From positions 1 to 64,000 of the forward strand of contig NZ_VTAW01000007.1 in NCBI RefSeq assembly GCF_008245225.1: DNA of 64,000 nt, read 5' to 3'. Below the pieces are notes generated by a model. That model was not told the origin of the DNA, searched no databases, and worked only from the letters and a program-made list of their open reading frames with translations. Made by a program: the position numbers and the translations under genes. The DNA is from Natrialba swarupiae. GTDB lineage: Archaea > Halobacteriota > Halobacteria > Halobacteriales > Natrialbaceae. Below are positions 51,492 to 60,500 of the stretch, piece by piece. Within the stretch, counting starts at the first letter, position 1. Every line of letters begins with the position of its first letter.

Positions 51492-52448
51492 ATGGTACTA
51501 GCCAACAGGCGACAGTTCCTAACGAGTGGTCTGGCGGTCGGAACAGGATTGGTTGCCGGATGTCTCGGTGGCGATGACGACGCGAGAGATCTTTCGATAC
51601 ACACTGCCGGTGAAGGAGCCTCTCATTACACGAAATCAGCGCCACTCGTGGAGTTGTTACCGGAACACACCGAAGATCCACCGCTGTCGGCAACCGTGAG
51701 TACGTCGGACGGTTCCGTGGCAAATATCCGAAATTTGGACAACGGTGAGATCGATATCGGAACGACCGTCGACCAGATCGGACATCTGGCGTACAACGGC
51801 GAGGTACCCTTCGAAGACGAAATCGATATACGGTGTATCATGCGCTCGGAGGTCGTCGCACAGTACTACGTCGTGCGAGACGACTCGGAGATCGAAACGA
51901 TTTCCGACTTAGACGGCGTGACGATGACCTCGGGACCGGAGGGAAGTGGCACGCACGGTCAACACGACACACTGATGGACCACTACGGTCTCGAAACGGA
52001 CGATCAGTATATGGGCTACGGCGAGGGGCTTCGGGCCCTTCGTGACGGGGACCTGGATGCGTTCTTCGGACACCACGGATCCGACACGATGAACGCCTTT
52101 GCGACGGACGGTGACGAGCTCCGAGTCCTCGGATGGACCGAAGATGAGTTCGACAGTATGCAAGAAGTGTTCCCGTGGACGGCGAGAGCGGAAGTGACGC
52201 CGGATATGCTCGAAAACTACGAGGAGACCGAGCTGGCGATGGGGACGAACAGTTTCTGGGTGACGATGCCGGAGATGGACGACGACGTCGTCTACGAGAT
52301 GACGAGAGCGATTCTGGAAAATCCGGAACCGATCCAGGAATCCAACGTCAATTCGGAGAATCTCGAAACGGAATGGGCGTACTACGACTTCGGTGTCCCC
52401 TATCACGACGGGTCACTCGAGTACTTCGAAGAACACGGTCTGATCTGA
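51492..52448 (+). CDS. TAXI family TRAP transporter solute-binding lipoprotein (copy 2)
   Basis: This 318-residue paralogue of the receptor at 48386 has the same layout: Arg-Arg at 6-7 (NRRQFLTSG) and lipobox Cys 24. The family segments differ slightly: HTAGEGASHYTKSAP, DIGTTVDQIGHLAYNGE and GLRALRDGDLDAFFGHHGS. The substitutions in the pocket region (FVFHGS in copy 1, FFGHHGS here) suggest a different but related solute. It ends six bases before its own permease. Codons in this copy use more A and T in the third position than in copy 1 by eye. Confidence 0.9.
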   Translation: MVLANRRQFLTSGLAVGTGLVAGCLGGDDDARDLSIHTAGEGASHYTKSAPLVELLPEHTEDPPLSATVSTSDGSVANIRNLDNGEIDIGTTVDQIGHLAYNGEVPFEDEIDIRCIMRSEVVAQYYVVRDDSEIETISDLDGVTMTSGPEGSGTHGQHDTLMDHYGLETDDQYMGYGEGLRALRDGDLDAFFGHHGSDTMNAFATDGDELRVLGWTEDEFDSMQEVFPWTARAEVTPDMLENYEETELAMGTNSFWVTMPEMDDDVVYEMTRAILENPEPIQESNVNSENLETEWAYYDFGVPYHDGSLEYFEEHGLI

Positions 52449-52454
52449 CCGGCC

Positions 52455-54410
52455 ATGGACACTGCCCTGAATTCGGCGGACGAACAGCGAGTTGGCGGGG
52501 AGGCGACCATACTCCAGCGGATAATCGCAGTGGGAGTAACGCTATTTACCCTGTACGTAGCCCTGACGCTGCAGTTTAACTCGTACCAACAGCTGGGAAC
52601 CTTTCTCCTGTTGACGTTGGTATATCTGTTTGTGAAATTTCCGCTGAGAGAGGAGATCAGTTACGATGTCTTGCCAAGCGACAGCTACTACGACTGGATA
52701 GATCGCGCCTTGATCGCACTCTCTGTGGTGTCGTACGGCTACTTGATCGTGTTTTCACAGCAGGTGATCGAACAGGCAGGGACAGCGACGCCGACGGAGA
52801 TCGTCCTGGGGATATTCGCAATAATCGTGGTGGTAGAAGCGACGAGGCGGACGATCGGATGGGCGATACCGATCCTCGCGGTGTTCTCTCTGTTGTACCT
52901 GTTTATTGGTCCGCTGTTTCCCGGCGTGTTCAGACACTCGGGGTACTCCTTAGAGCAGATGGCGACGCAGATCTACGTGAGCTCACAAGGGCTGTTTTCG
53001 TTCCCACTGGCGGTCATGTTCGACTACGTGTTCGTATTCGTCTTGTTCGGGGCGCTGTTGGAGATCTCAGGCGGCGGAAAGATGTTTTTGGATCTCGCGA
53101 AGGTGCTGTTCGGAAAGGTAACCGGCGGACCCGCAAAGCTCACCGTGTTCGCCAGTGGCTCCATGGGGATGATCTCCGGAAGTGCGGTTGCGAACGCGCT
53201 AACGACGGGAGCCTTTACGATTCCGACGATGAAAGACCAGGGGTACGAACGAAACTTCGCGGCGGGAGTCGAAAGCGCTGCCAGTGCTGGCGGTCAGTTG
53301 CTCCCTCCCGTTATGGGCGCTGCTATTTTTATTATGATGGATATCACTGCGATCGACTACGTAACGATCATTGAACGGGCACTCGTTCCAGGATTGCTGA
53401 CGTTCTTCTGTGTATACATGGTCGTTCATTTCCAGAGCGTCAAGATGAATCTGGTCGGACTGCCTGACGAGATGATCCCGGATCGCAGGTCGGTTATCTC
53501 ACGATTGTATTACTTCGTTCCGCTGGTTATACTGGTCTATCTCCTATACACGGGAATGAGTGTCCGCCGGTCGATCGTCTACTCGCTGGCGATCCTGCTG
53601 TTTATCACGTTCATTCCGAAAGACGCGAGGCTGTACGACCCGAGATCCGAATCCGATACGCTGATGTCAAACTCGTTAGTTGATGGGATAGAGCTCGCCT
53701 GTAAGCGTGCCGCGCCGATCATCGTGGCTGCGACCTGTATTGGTATCGTACTCGGCGTTATCGGATTGACGGGGCTCGGACTCGCCATTTCATCGGTGGT
53801 GATGGATCTAGCGGGGACACACCTGATGATGGCCCTGCTCGTGACGATGGTACTCTGTATCATATTCGGAATGGCAACCGATACGGTAACCGTCTACATT
53901 CTACTGGCGATTCTCGTCGCACCGTCGCTGGTCCGAATCGGCCTACCGGAGTTGACGGCGCACCTCTTTATCTTCTATTTCGGTATGATGGCGATGGTCA
54001 CACCGCCAGTTTGTATCGCCGCATACGCCGCATCAACGATTGCAGAGAGCCATCCGCTCAAGACCGGCTTCTGGGCCTGGAAGCTCTCACTGGGTGCGTT
54101 CTTGCTGCCGTTTGCGTTCGTTTACGACGAACGGCTTCTCCTGATTGGGTCGGCCGACGGAATTGCCATTGCGATACTCACTACATCGATCGGGTTCGTT
54201 GCTCTCGCCGCGGCAATCGTTGGACACATCTACACGGGAATATCTCGCATCGAACGCGGGATGTTAGTTGGATCCGCACTGTTGCTCATCCATCCGAGTC
54301 TCACGTTGAACGCCGTCGGTCTGCTCGTCGGATTGGTCGGCGGATATCGCCAGATCAGAAGCCGGCTGAAAGACGAACACCTCCGTTCGACGCCAGCAAA
54401 AAGTGATTAA
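52455..54410 (+). CDS. TRAP transporter permease, fused 4TM-12TM (copy 2)
   Basis: This 651-residue permease is almost colinear with copy 1 (652 residues), with identical core blocks such as SGSMGMISGSAVANALTTG and GGKMFLDLAKVLFGKVTGG. The N-terminal DctQ-like part is less similar. It completes a second receptor/permease pair. The two pairs are adjacent, each with its own TATA box. They look like an old duplication or successive gains, because the DNA differs in codon choice well beyond the protein differences. Confidence 0.92.
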   Translation: MDTALNSADEQRVGGEATILQRIIAVGVTLFTLYVALTLQFNSYQQLGTFLLLTLVYLFVKFPLREEISYDVLPSDSYYDWIDRALIALSVVSYGYLIVFSQQVIEQAGTATPTEIVLGIFAIIVVVEATRRTIGWAIPILAVFSLLYLFIGPLFPGVFRHSGYSLEQMATQIYVSSQGLFSFPLAVMFDYVFVFVLFGALLEISGGGKMFLDLAKVLFGKVTGGPAKLTVFASGSMGMISGSAVANALTTGAFTIPTMKDQGYERNFAAGVESAASAGGQLLPPVMGAAIFIMMDITAIDYVTIIERALVPGLLTFFCVYMVVHFQSVKMNLVGLPDEMIPDRRSVISRLYYFVPLVILVYLLYTGMSVRRSIVYSLAILLFITFIPKDARLYDPRSESDTLMSNSLVDGIELACKRAAPIIVAATCIGIVLGVIGLTGLGLAISSVVMDLAGTHLMMALLVTMVLCIIFGMATDTVTVYILLAILVAPSLVRIGLPELTAHLFIFYFGMMAMVTPPVCIAAYAASTIAESHPLKTGFWAWKLSLGAFLLPFAFVYDERLLLIGSADGIAIAILTTSIGFVALAAAIVGHIYTGISRIERGMLVGSALLLIHPSLTLNAVGLLVGLVGGYRQIRSRLKDEHLRSTPAKSD

Positions 54411-54499
54411 AGCTCGTCGATCACGCAGGCGAACCGAGTTCACTAATCGCTCACCGGTCCACACAGGCTACGACCATGCCGACGAAGACGCGAGACCGG

Positions 54500-54931
54500 T
54501 TACGCTGTGCCGGCGATAACGACCGGAACCGGGCTATCCAGCGTCACGTTTTGGGTCACGCTGCCGAAGAGAGCCTTGCCGACCGGCGTGCGCTTTCGAG
54601 CGCTCATGACGATCGTATCGACATCGTCGTTTTCTGCAACCGCCAAAATAGTCTCTGCCGGATCGCCGTGTTCCCGACGTGTCGAAACGGACACACCGTT
54701 CTCGGTGAGATACGCCGCCGTCGCTTCGAGGCTCTCCGGTGGCTCCGAATTCTCGAACAGTTCCTCGGACTCGAGGCGACCACCGTCGAGATCCTGTACG
54801 TCCCGCTCCGCGAACACACTCAGGACGGTTACGTCGATCTCGTCGGTCACACTAGGTAATGAAAGGACTGCATCCGCCGCTGCGCTCGCTCGGTCCATGT
54901 CCGGATCGACCGGGATAAGAACACGATACAT
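54500..54931 (-). CDS. Universal stress protein family protein
   Basis: This 143-residue single UspA domain starts MYRVLIPVDPDMDRA. The nucleotide-binding C-terminal region reads VMSARKRTPVGKALFGSVTQNV and SPVPVVIAG; it retains the Gly and Gly-Ser of the ATP loop in part. Haloarchaea often place such proteins beside transporters. It converges on the second TRAP permease, 89 bases between stops. A role in modulating transport or stress response is plausible but unproven. Confidence 0.88.
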   Translation of the reverse strand: MYRVLIPVDPDMDRASAAADAVLSLPSVTDEIDVTVLSVFAERDVQDLDGGRLESEELFENSEPPESLEATAAYLTENGVSVSTRREHGDPAETILAVAENDDVDTIVMSARKRTPVGKALFGSVTQNVTLDSPVPVVIAGTA

Positions 54932-55207
54932 GTCCTCATACTGTACGTCGAAGGCCTTGAACTAACTGGTCCAGAAGAATAGTTAGTTATCTGTCAATTC
55001 TTCGCTCTGACTCGACATCTCTCGGTCGGAAAGCAATATCGAGCATCGCCCACTGGGCCGTGACACAGGCCGTTTCCGGTGAAAATACCCTCGAGCGGTC
55101 GTGAAACAGCTTTGAGCCCGCGAATCACTATCGGGTACGGCCGCCGCCGGTCACTCGGAGACGAGCGGGAAAATCGGTTCACCGACGACGATAACCTCGA
55201 GTCGGAG

Positions 55208-56566
55208 TTATTGCAGTGATTGGCCTTTCGTCTCCGTCCCCCACGTGAGGATGAGCACGGCACCCGCTGCCATCCCGATGGCAAAGGGAGTCAGCGCGAC
55301 GAAATAGCCCCACGTGACGAGGAGGCCGGCCACGATCGGACCGCTGATCGACGCGATCTTACCGATACCGCTTGCGAATCCAAACCCAGTTCCACGCACT
55401 TCGGTCGGGAACAGTTCTGCGGTATAGGCGAGCATCGGTCCCCACGCCCCAATCAGGAAGAAACTCGCCAGAAAGAGACTCAACAGCGGGTGTACGACCT
55501 CGAGTCCGGCGATCGACCAGCCGGCCAGTTCGGTTGCGAAGGTAAACGTAAAGACGCCAGCCAACAGCAGGTAGCCACCGATCGTGTACATTCGGCCGAT
55601 CCTGTCGATCAGATACGCCGCACTGAGGATTCCGGGCAGTTGCGCGATGGCGACAAGAAACAGTTGCCCGTAGAGATCGCCGCCGACGTTTGCCGCCTCG
55701 AGCGTGTCGGGAAGCCAGATGAAAATACCGTAGAATCCGAAGTTGATGCCGAACCACGAGAGTGACGCAAGAATCGTCCGTCGACGCAGTCCCGGTTCGA
55801 ACAGTCGAGCGAAACTGGCACTATTACCCCGATCGGATCGCGTTGCAGTAATTGCCGATGCGGAATCCCCGTTTTCGCCCGCGATATCCTGGACACGTGC
55901 GTTCGCATCGTCGAGACGATCGTCCGAGGCGAGATAGTACGGCGTCTCCTCGAGTCTGCGAATTACCAGGACGAGCACGGCCGGAAGCGCCGCACCGAGG
56001 AAGACGAACCGCCAGGAAGCGACGCCGAGGATCGTTCCATCGGTGGCGAGAACGTCGAGACAGATCCACGCGAGGACGACCGCCAAAATCGTCCCGATCG
56101 GCCAGAACATTTCGAAATAGACGATATACCGACCGCGATGGCGCGTCGGAAGGTGTTCGCTGAGATAGGAGACAGTGATGGTCGTCGCCCACCCGACGCC
56201 GAACCCGGTGAGGAGTCGAAAGGCGAACAGTGAGTAGAACCCGAGCGAAAGCGCAGTCAATCCAGCGAACAGTGAGTAACAGAGAACTGCCCACTGGAGG
56301 CCGGAAACGCGTCCGACCCGGTCGGCATACCAGCCGCCGAACCAGCTTCCGAACATGATGCCAACAAGGGCGCTGCTTCCGAGTAATCCGGCTGCAACGC
56401 CCGAAAGAGACCAACTATCTATCAGGGCCGGGAGGACGAACGAGATAGAGAGGATTTCGACGGCCGTAAAGCACAGGGCACAACCGGTAATGAGCAGCAA
56501 TCGCCGGTGAAACGACCCCGTCGAGAGATCGTCGACGACGTCGCTGACGGTCGTTTCATCAGACAT
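55208..56566 (-). CDS. MFS transporter, aromatic acid/sugar-porter-like
   Basis: This 452-residue transporter has twelve membrane segments. The MFS signature between segments 2 and 3 reads GSWFGGWYADRVGR, LPTRHRGRY follows segment 4, and TAELFPTEVRGTGFGFASG in the second half is typical of the AAHS/sugar-porter superfamily. With the NahE-like aldolase and the hydratase genes upstream on the same strand, uptake of an aromatic acid is a fair inference. The start at 56566 (MSDETTVSD) is preferred to 56608. Upstream is 471 bases with no gene. The 276 bases downstream, between this stop and the start of the universal stress protein gene, show nothing I recognise. Confidence 0.9.
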   Translation of the reverse strand: MSDETTVSDVVDDLSTGSFHRRLLLITGCALCFTAVEILSISFVLPALIDSWSLSGVAAGLLGSSALVGIMFGSWFGGWYADRVGRVSGLQWAVLCYSLFAGLTALSLGFYSLFAFRLLTGFGVGWATTITVSYLSEHLPTRHRGRYIVYFEMFWPIGTILAVVLAWICLDVLATDGTILGVASWRFVFLGAALPAVLVLVIRRLEETPYYLASDDRLDDANARVQDIAGENGDSASAITATRSDRGNSASFARLFEPGLRRRTILASLSWFGINFGFYGIFIWLPDTLEAANVGGDLYGQLFLVAIAQLPGILSAAYLIDRIGRMYTIGGYLLLAGVFTFTFATELAGWSIAGLEVVHPLLSLFLASFFLIGAWGPMLAYTAELFPTEVRGTGFGFASGIGKIASISGPIVAGLLVTWGYFVALTPFAIGMAAGAVLILTWGTETKGQSLQ

Positions 56567-57037
56567 CGTCGAACGAACTCTGCGTTGGTCGGTCCCGTCG
56601 GAACCCATCGTTGTCCATTCGGTCCATCCGGTTCCATCGGTAGCTGGCGGTACTGGCCGGTCCGCTAGTGCTTTGGCAAGCCCGCACTGCAGGGTCGAAT
56701 TCGGTGGTGTGGTCCGAGTCGACCCTGCAGTCGACGCGTGTCGGAGTACTAGAGACGACCCGAGTTTCGAGCAGTCGGATACAGCAGGGAAGACTGGTGG
56801 CGTTCATCGATAGGACAGTGGTTTAGACAAGAGGAAAGTAACATTTTCTATCGCCGGTTGACAAGAGATAGCATCGGTGCGAGCGTTTCGACGGAACGTC
56901 CGGGCGAAAACGAGTGATGAACTACGTTAGGCCGTGAGGACCGGCATCGAAACCGAGCTTCGGCGGGAGTTGTCCGATTCAGCGTATGATACGGTTTGCG
57001 ATGACTGATTGCCGGTCAGTCGTCCGTCGATGTGCGA
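56567..57037. other. Intergenic region with the short CTAG-bounded palindrome
   Basis: No gene is seen between the MFS and aldolase genes. The CTAG-bounded hairpin lies at 56665-56752. TGATACGGTTTGC at 56987-56999 resembles an end of the ATACGG family, but no stem follows, so I do not call a copy. Confidence 0.5.
56665..56752. repeat. CTAG-bounded palindromic element, short form
   Basis: Starting and ending at CTAG (CTAGTGC and GTACTAG are themselves inverted), this 88-base element contains ACTGCAGGGTCGA (56686-56698) pairing perfectly with TCGACCCTGCAGT (56719-56731). TTGGCAAGCC precedes the stem, the loop contains CGGTGGTGTGGT, and CGACGCGTGTC follows, all shared with the long form at 45331-45495 in the same orientation. 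Confidence 0.75.
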
Positions 57038-58060
57038 TCAGTTGTCGGTATCGCGGAGGTCGGACGCGAGTTGGCGCCACTCGCGACCGGATTCGCGGGC
57101 CATCTCGACGAGTTCCTCGGGGGCAACGTGGTATGGCGGTCGAACCGGGCCGGGGTCGATATACCCAGCACCCTCGATTCGGGCCTTCTGTAGCGGAATC
57201 GTGTACAGCCCGTAGAGGTCGTCGTGGCGGACGTTCATCGTTTCCGGGTAGACCGCTTCCGGACCGACCTGTGGATAGAACTTCTCGTTCGTCTTGTTGA
57301 TCCGGTAGTTCAGTTCGCGTGCGGTCTCGTCGTCGCCCTCGGTGATGGCGTCCCGAAGTCTGAGCGCCGGCAGGGGATCACACGATGCACTCCCCGACCA
57401 GGCCGCGTTCGCGTGTTCGGGCGCGAGTTCGTTCGCGATGTACCACTTTCGCTCGATCGGCATCAGCTGAACCGAATCGCCGACGGAGCTGACGGCGTCG
57501 CGCCATCCCGCGTCGACTGCACCGTATTTCGCACCGACGACTTGTGGGATCTCGGCGAGTTCCTCCCAGAGTTTCGGCGTCAGCCGATTCTTGAACGCCG
57601 GCGGGTTGTGGTAGACGATGATTCCGAGCTCCGGGACTGCCTCCGCGACGTGGCGATGGAACTCGACGGTCGCCTCCGGCGAGAGCTCGAGCCACATCGG
57701 CCGGCCGAGCAAGACGCCGTCGGCACCGACGTCGCGGGCGTACTTCATACGTCGGATCGTCGATCGGGTGTTCAGCGTGGTCGGACCGGCGATAACCGGC
57801 ACGTCCCCGTCGACAGCCTCGACGACGATTCGAGTGAAGTCCTTCCACTCCTCTTCGGTGAGCGTCGCCGCTTCACCGAACGTCCCGTTGATCATGATGG
57901 CGTCTACGCCGTCGTCGGCGAGTTGCCGAGCGCCGCGTTCTGCTTCCTCACGGTCGAGCGTGTACTCGGCCGCTGGATCGCTCGCGTCGGCCGTCGCCGG
58001 CGTTGGCATGATCGAAAAGATACCCTCTACGTCTTCGTACTCTAATCGCTGACTTCCCAT
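57038..58060 (-). CDS. Dihydrodipicolinate synthase superfamily hydratase-aldolase, NahE-like
   Basis: This 340-residue class I aldolase has the Schiff-base Lys in VVGAKYGA, the Tyr in YHNPPAFKN, and NGTFGEAATLTEEEW. Together with the long C-terminal tail (GPVRPPYHVAPEELV) these fit the trans-o-hydroxybenzylidenepyruvate hydratase-aldolase branch of aromatic degradation (NahE) better than DapA, which is about 290 residues long. The expected reaction is retro-aldol release of pyruvate and an aromatic aldehyde. TATA-like sequence lies about 30 bases before the ATG. MaoC and PrpF homologues lie upstream on the same strand. Confidence 0.85.
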   Translation of the reverse strand: MGSQRLEYEDVEGIFSIMPTPATADASDPAAEYTLDREEAERGARQLADDGVDAIMINGTFGEAATLTEEEWKDFTRIVVEAVDGDVPVIAGPTTLNTRSTIRRMKYARDVGADGVLLGRPMWLELSPEATVEFHRHVAEAVPELGIIVYHNPPAFKNRLTPKLWEELAEIPQVVGAKYGAVDAGWRDAVSSVGDSVQLMPIERKWYIANELAPEHANAAWSGSASCDPLPALRLRDAITEGDDETARELNYRINKTNEKFYPQVGPEAVYPETMNVRHDDLYGLYTIPLQKARIEGAGYIDPGPVRPPYHVAPEELVEMARESGREWRQLASDLRDTDN

Positions 58061-58084
58061 ACACCCCTAGTGGAGTAACTAAGG

Positions 58085-58096
58085 CTATAATAATTT
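58085..58096 (-). promoter_or_regulatory. TATA-like box for the NahE-like gene
   Basis: The minus strand reads AATTATTATAGCC about 30 bases before ATG 58060. Confidence 0.42.
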
Positions 58097-58186
58097 GGAT
58101 ACGCGAGCGAGACCGATCCGGAGATGGGTTCGATCGGGACCGATCGCCAGTCGTTCCCGATGACGACGCTGGTCTTCGGGGTGGAA

Positions 58187-59167
58187 TCAGTCAGTGGCTG
58201 GCGCGAATCGATCCGTTTCGACCGACACGACGGCCGAACCGGTCACCGCAACCGACCCGTCTCCCGTGTGTGCCGCTAGGTCGAGTTCGACCGCCGACGT
58301 CTCGTGGTCGACGGCCGAAAGCGTCGCGGTCACGGTGACGGTATCGGTTTCGAATACGAACGACTCGTACCGAACGTCCAGCGTCCGGAGGTCGGCCGAC
58401 GAATCAGCGATCTCGAGTGCCGTCTGTGCCAGATACTCCGCGTTGATCGGTCCCTGGTTCACCCGGCCGGGGTAGCCACACCGTTCCGTGTAGGCAGGAT
58501 CGAAGTGAATCGGGTTTGGATCCCGGAGGACCGCAGAGAGCAGTTGCATGGACGACGGATCCACGTCGAACACCCGTCGTGCGATCGTCTCGCCGACCGA
58601 GCACTCGTTCAGATTCGTCGAACCGTCCGCCTCACTCCGGTGAGATTCAGCCTCGTCGCCACTCGAGGGGCTCGACTCGTCGGCGGCGAAACCGGTGCCC
58701 TCATCGCCGTCGTCGGAAGCGTCACCCTCGTCGTCGCGGACGATCAGATCCGTCTCGAGTTCGTACGCCGGCTCTCCGTCCTCGGTCGTTACGTCGTACG
58801 TGATCGTGACGACGTGAAAGGAGCCCTGACCACCGGTGATGTGGGAGACGTTCGTCACCGACGCCTGCGCTCGATACGTCTCGCCGACGCGTATCGGGCG
58901 CGCAAACGAGAATCGATGGCCACCGAGAAACACCGAGAGGTCGCTCCAGTCGCCGCCCCGGAGCGTCTCCTCGATCGTCGAGAGCGATGTGGCTTCGCGA
59001 GCGATAGCGACGCCGGTACTCGGTGGCGCGGCCCAGCCGGTCTCGTCTGCCGCCGCCCCAGTCCCGGGCGCAGTCGCTTTGGACCAGAGGTACGCAAGCC
59101 ACGGCTCGAGTGTCGTCGAACCGCCCTCGAACGTCCGGCCCTCGAGCTGCGCTGGGTCGACGCTCAT
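58187..59167 (-). CDS. MaoC-like double hot-dog hydratase/dehydratase
   Basis: This 326-residue protein has two hot-dog halves. The N-terminal FAS1-like half lacks the catalytic pair. The C-terminal half has the hydratase motif in RDPNPIHFDPAYTERCGYPG, with Asp and His. A highly acidic, Ser-rich linker of roughly 50 residues (about 155-205; GDASDDGDEG) joins them, longer than I expect for the family. Mesaconyl-CoA or 3-methylfumaryl-CoA hydratases have this architecture. Its start overlaps the PrpF-like stop by four bases. The frame continues upstream to 59368, but the arginine-rich translation there is shadow of the PrpF gene. Confidence 0.82.
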   Translation of the reverse strand: MSVDPAQLEGRTFEGGSTTLEPWLAYLWSKATAPGTGAAADETGWAAPPSTGVAIAREATSLSTIEETLRGGDWSDLSVFLGGHRFSFARPIRVGETYRAQASVTNVSHITGGQGSFHVVTITYDVTTEDGEPAYELETDLIVRDDEGDASDDGDEGTGFAADESSPSSGDEAESHRSEADGSTNLNECSVGETIARRVFDVDPSSMQLLSAVLRDPNPIHFDPAYTERCGYPGRVNQGPINAEYLAQTALEIADSSADLRTLDVRYESFVFETDTVTVTATLSAVDHETSAVELDLAAHTGDGSVAVTGSAVVSVETDRFAPATD

Positions 59168-60300
59168 CGGTCGAGATAGTAGAGGTCGCCGTGCATGAGC
59201 TCCCTCGCGGTCCGATCGACGGAGACGGCCTCGACGGACTCTCCGTCGCGTTCGACGCCGACCCACATCGTCCCCTTCGGGTGTGCGATGGTGACCTCGC
59301 CGTCGGTCGACGCCTGGCAGAACTCGTTGGGGATCGTTCCCTCGAACACTCCCGCCGTCGCAGTACACATCGCTCCGGTGACGGCGTAGGCGTGGTGGGC
59401 CTTTTGCATCGACATGATTCGGGCGAGCAGGTCGTACTCCTCGGTCTCGATCGTCTCTCCGCCGACCGTCTCGTACGACTGGGGCTCGCCGACGATCGTC
59501 ATCTTCGGAATCCCGGGACTCTCAGCGGTCGCGTCGGCGGCGTCGTCGACGAATCCGAGTCGCTCACACGCGGCGCTTCGGACGCGTTCGAGGCGCTCGA
59601 GGACGGCCTCGTCGCTGTCGATCGTCGCTGGCGTTTCCGCAGCCGTCAACGAGAGATCCGACGCGCGGGCGAACACACACGGGTTCGACACGTCGACGAG
59701 CGAGACCTCGAGCGATCCGACGCCGGGGACGTCGAGGGTGTCGATCCGGTTCCCCGTCGGGAAGACGGCGTCGGTGACGGAGCCGCCGGGGTCGAGAAAC
59801 CGCGAGCGAATCCGTGCGCCGGTTCCCGGAACGCCGTTGACGGTAAACTCGCCGCGATACCGGGGATTGCCCTCCTCGTCGACCGGAAGCGTCTGCTCGA
59901 CGACCGTTCCGGTGTTCTCGTTTCGAAGTCGGAGCGTCGCTTTCCCGTCCGAGTCAGGCTCTGCGGTCGCGACGCCGCGCTCGAGGGCGAACGGACCGAT
60001 CGCAAACGAGAGATTCCCGCAGTTGCCACCCCAGTCGACGACCGGTTTCTCGATCCCCACCTGTCCGAACAGGTACTCGACGTCGATGTCGTCGTCGCCG
60101 GGTGAGATAATCATCGCCTTGCTCGCAGTCGAGTGTGAGCCGCCGACGCCGTCGACCTGTTTCGGGTCGGGGCTACCGAACGTCTGTAACAAGAGATCGT
60201 CCCACCGGTCTCTGTCCGCCGGCAACTCACGTTCTCTGATGTATACGCCCTTACTCGTCCCGCCGCGAAACAGACTCGCCGGGAAGTACTGTTGTGCCAT
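59164..60300 (-). CDS. PrpF family protein (aconitate/methylaconitate isomerase-like)
   Basis: This 378-residue protein starts ASLFRGGTSKGVYIRE, the hallmark of PrpF-type cis-trans isomerases with a diaminopimelate-epimerase fold. Further blocks: DGVGGSHSTASKAMIISP, DWGGNCGNLSFAIGPFALE and TGAMCTATAGVFEGTIPN. Relatives isomerise 2-methylaconitate or tautomerise 4-oxalomesaconate in gallate breakdown, so an unsaturated dicarboxylic acid is the expected substrate. Start at 60300 or 60303 (two adjacent Met codons), 25-30 bases after a TATA-like box. The next gene is coupled by overlap. Confidence 0.9.
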   Translation of the reverse strand: MAQQYFPASLFRGGTSKGVYIRERELPADRDRWDDLLLQTFGSPDPKQVDGVGGSHSTASKAMIISPGDDDIDVEYLFGQVGIEKPVVDWGGNCGNLSFAIGPFALERGVATAEPDSDGKATLRLRNENTGTVVEQTLPVDEEGNPRYRGEFTVNGVPGTGARIRSRFLDPGGSVTDAVFPTGNRIDTLDVPGVGSLEVSLVDVSNPCVFARASDLSLTAAETPATIDSDEAVLERLERVRSAACERLGFVDDAADATAESPGIPKMTIVGEPQSYETVGGETIETEEYDLLARIMSMQKAHHAYAVTGAMCTATAGVFEGTIPNEFCQASTDGEVTIAHPKGTMWVGVERDGESVEAVSVDRTARELMHGDLYYLDR

Positions 60301-60322
60301 CATACTGGGATTGCTTCGCATA

Positions 60323-60334
60323 GATAATAATAAC
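60323..60334 (-). promoter_or_regulatory. TATA-like box for the PrpF/MaoC pair
   Basis: The minus strand reads GTTATTATTATC about 28 bases before ATG 60300. Confidence 0.42.
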
Positions 60335-60466
60335 GACGGACTCACCCTGTGTCTCGAGTTCGCTCGGTAGGGCTACTGAATCCGGTGGGCCGTGCCGATC
60401 CATCGGTCGAACCCGGTGGCGAGTTTCGATCCGTCGACCGGTCGGTCCGTCAGTGAACGAACGGGA

Positions 60467-60477
60467 CAATACATATG
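60467..60477 (+). promoter_or_regulatory. TATA-like box for the methyltransferase gene
   Basis: CAATACATATG is about 29 bases before ATG 60501, a leaderless arrangement. Confidence 0.38.
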
Positions 60478-60500
60478 ATGGGAGAGCGTGATACCGACCC

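Noticed and set aside
56987-56999. A further ATACGG-family copy before the NahE-like gene
   Set aside because: Only the end-like TGATACGGTTTGC is present; no stem or second end follows.
59168-59368. An N-terminal extension of the MaoC-like protein
   Set aside because: The translation is arginine-rich, unlike haloarchaeal proteins, and is the out-of-frame image of the PrpF-like gene.
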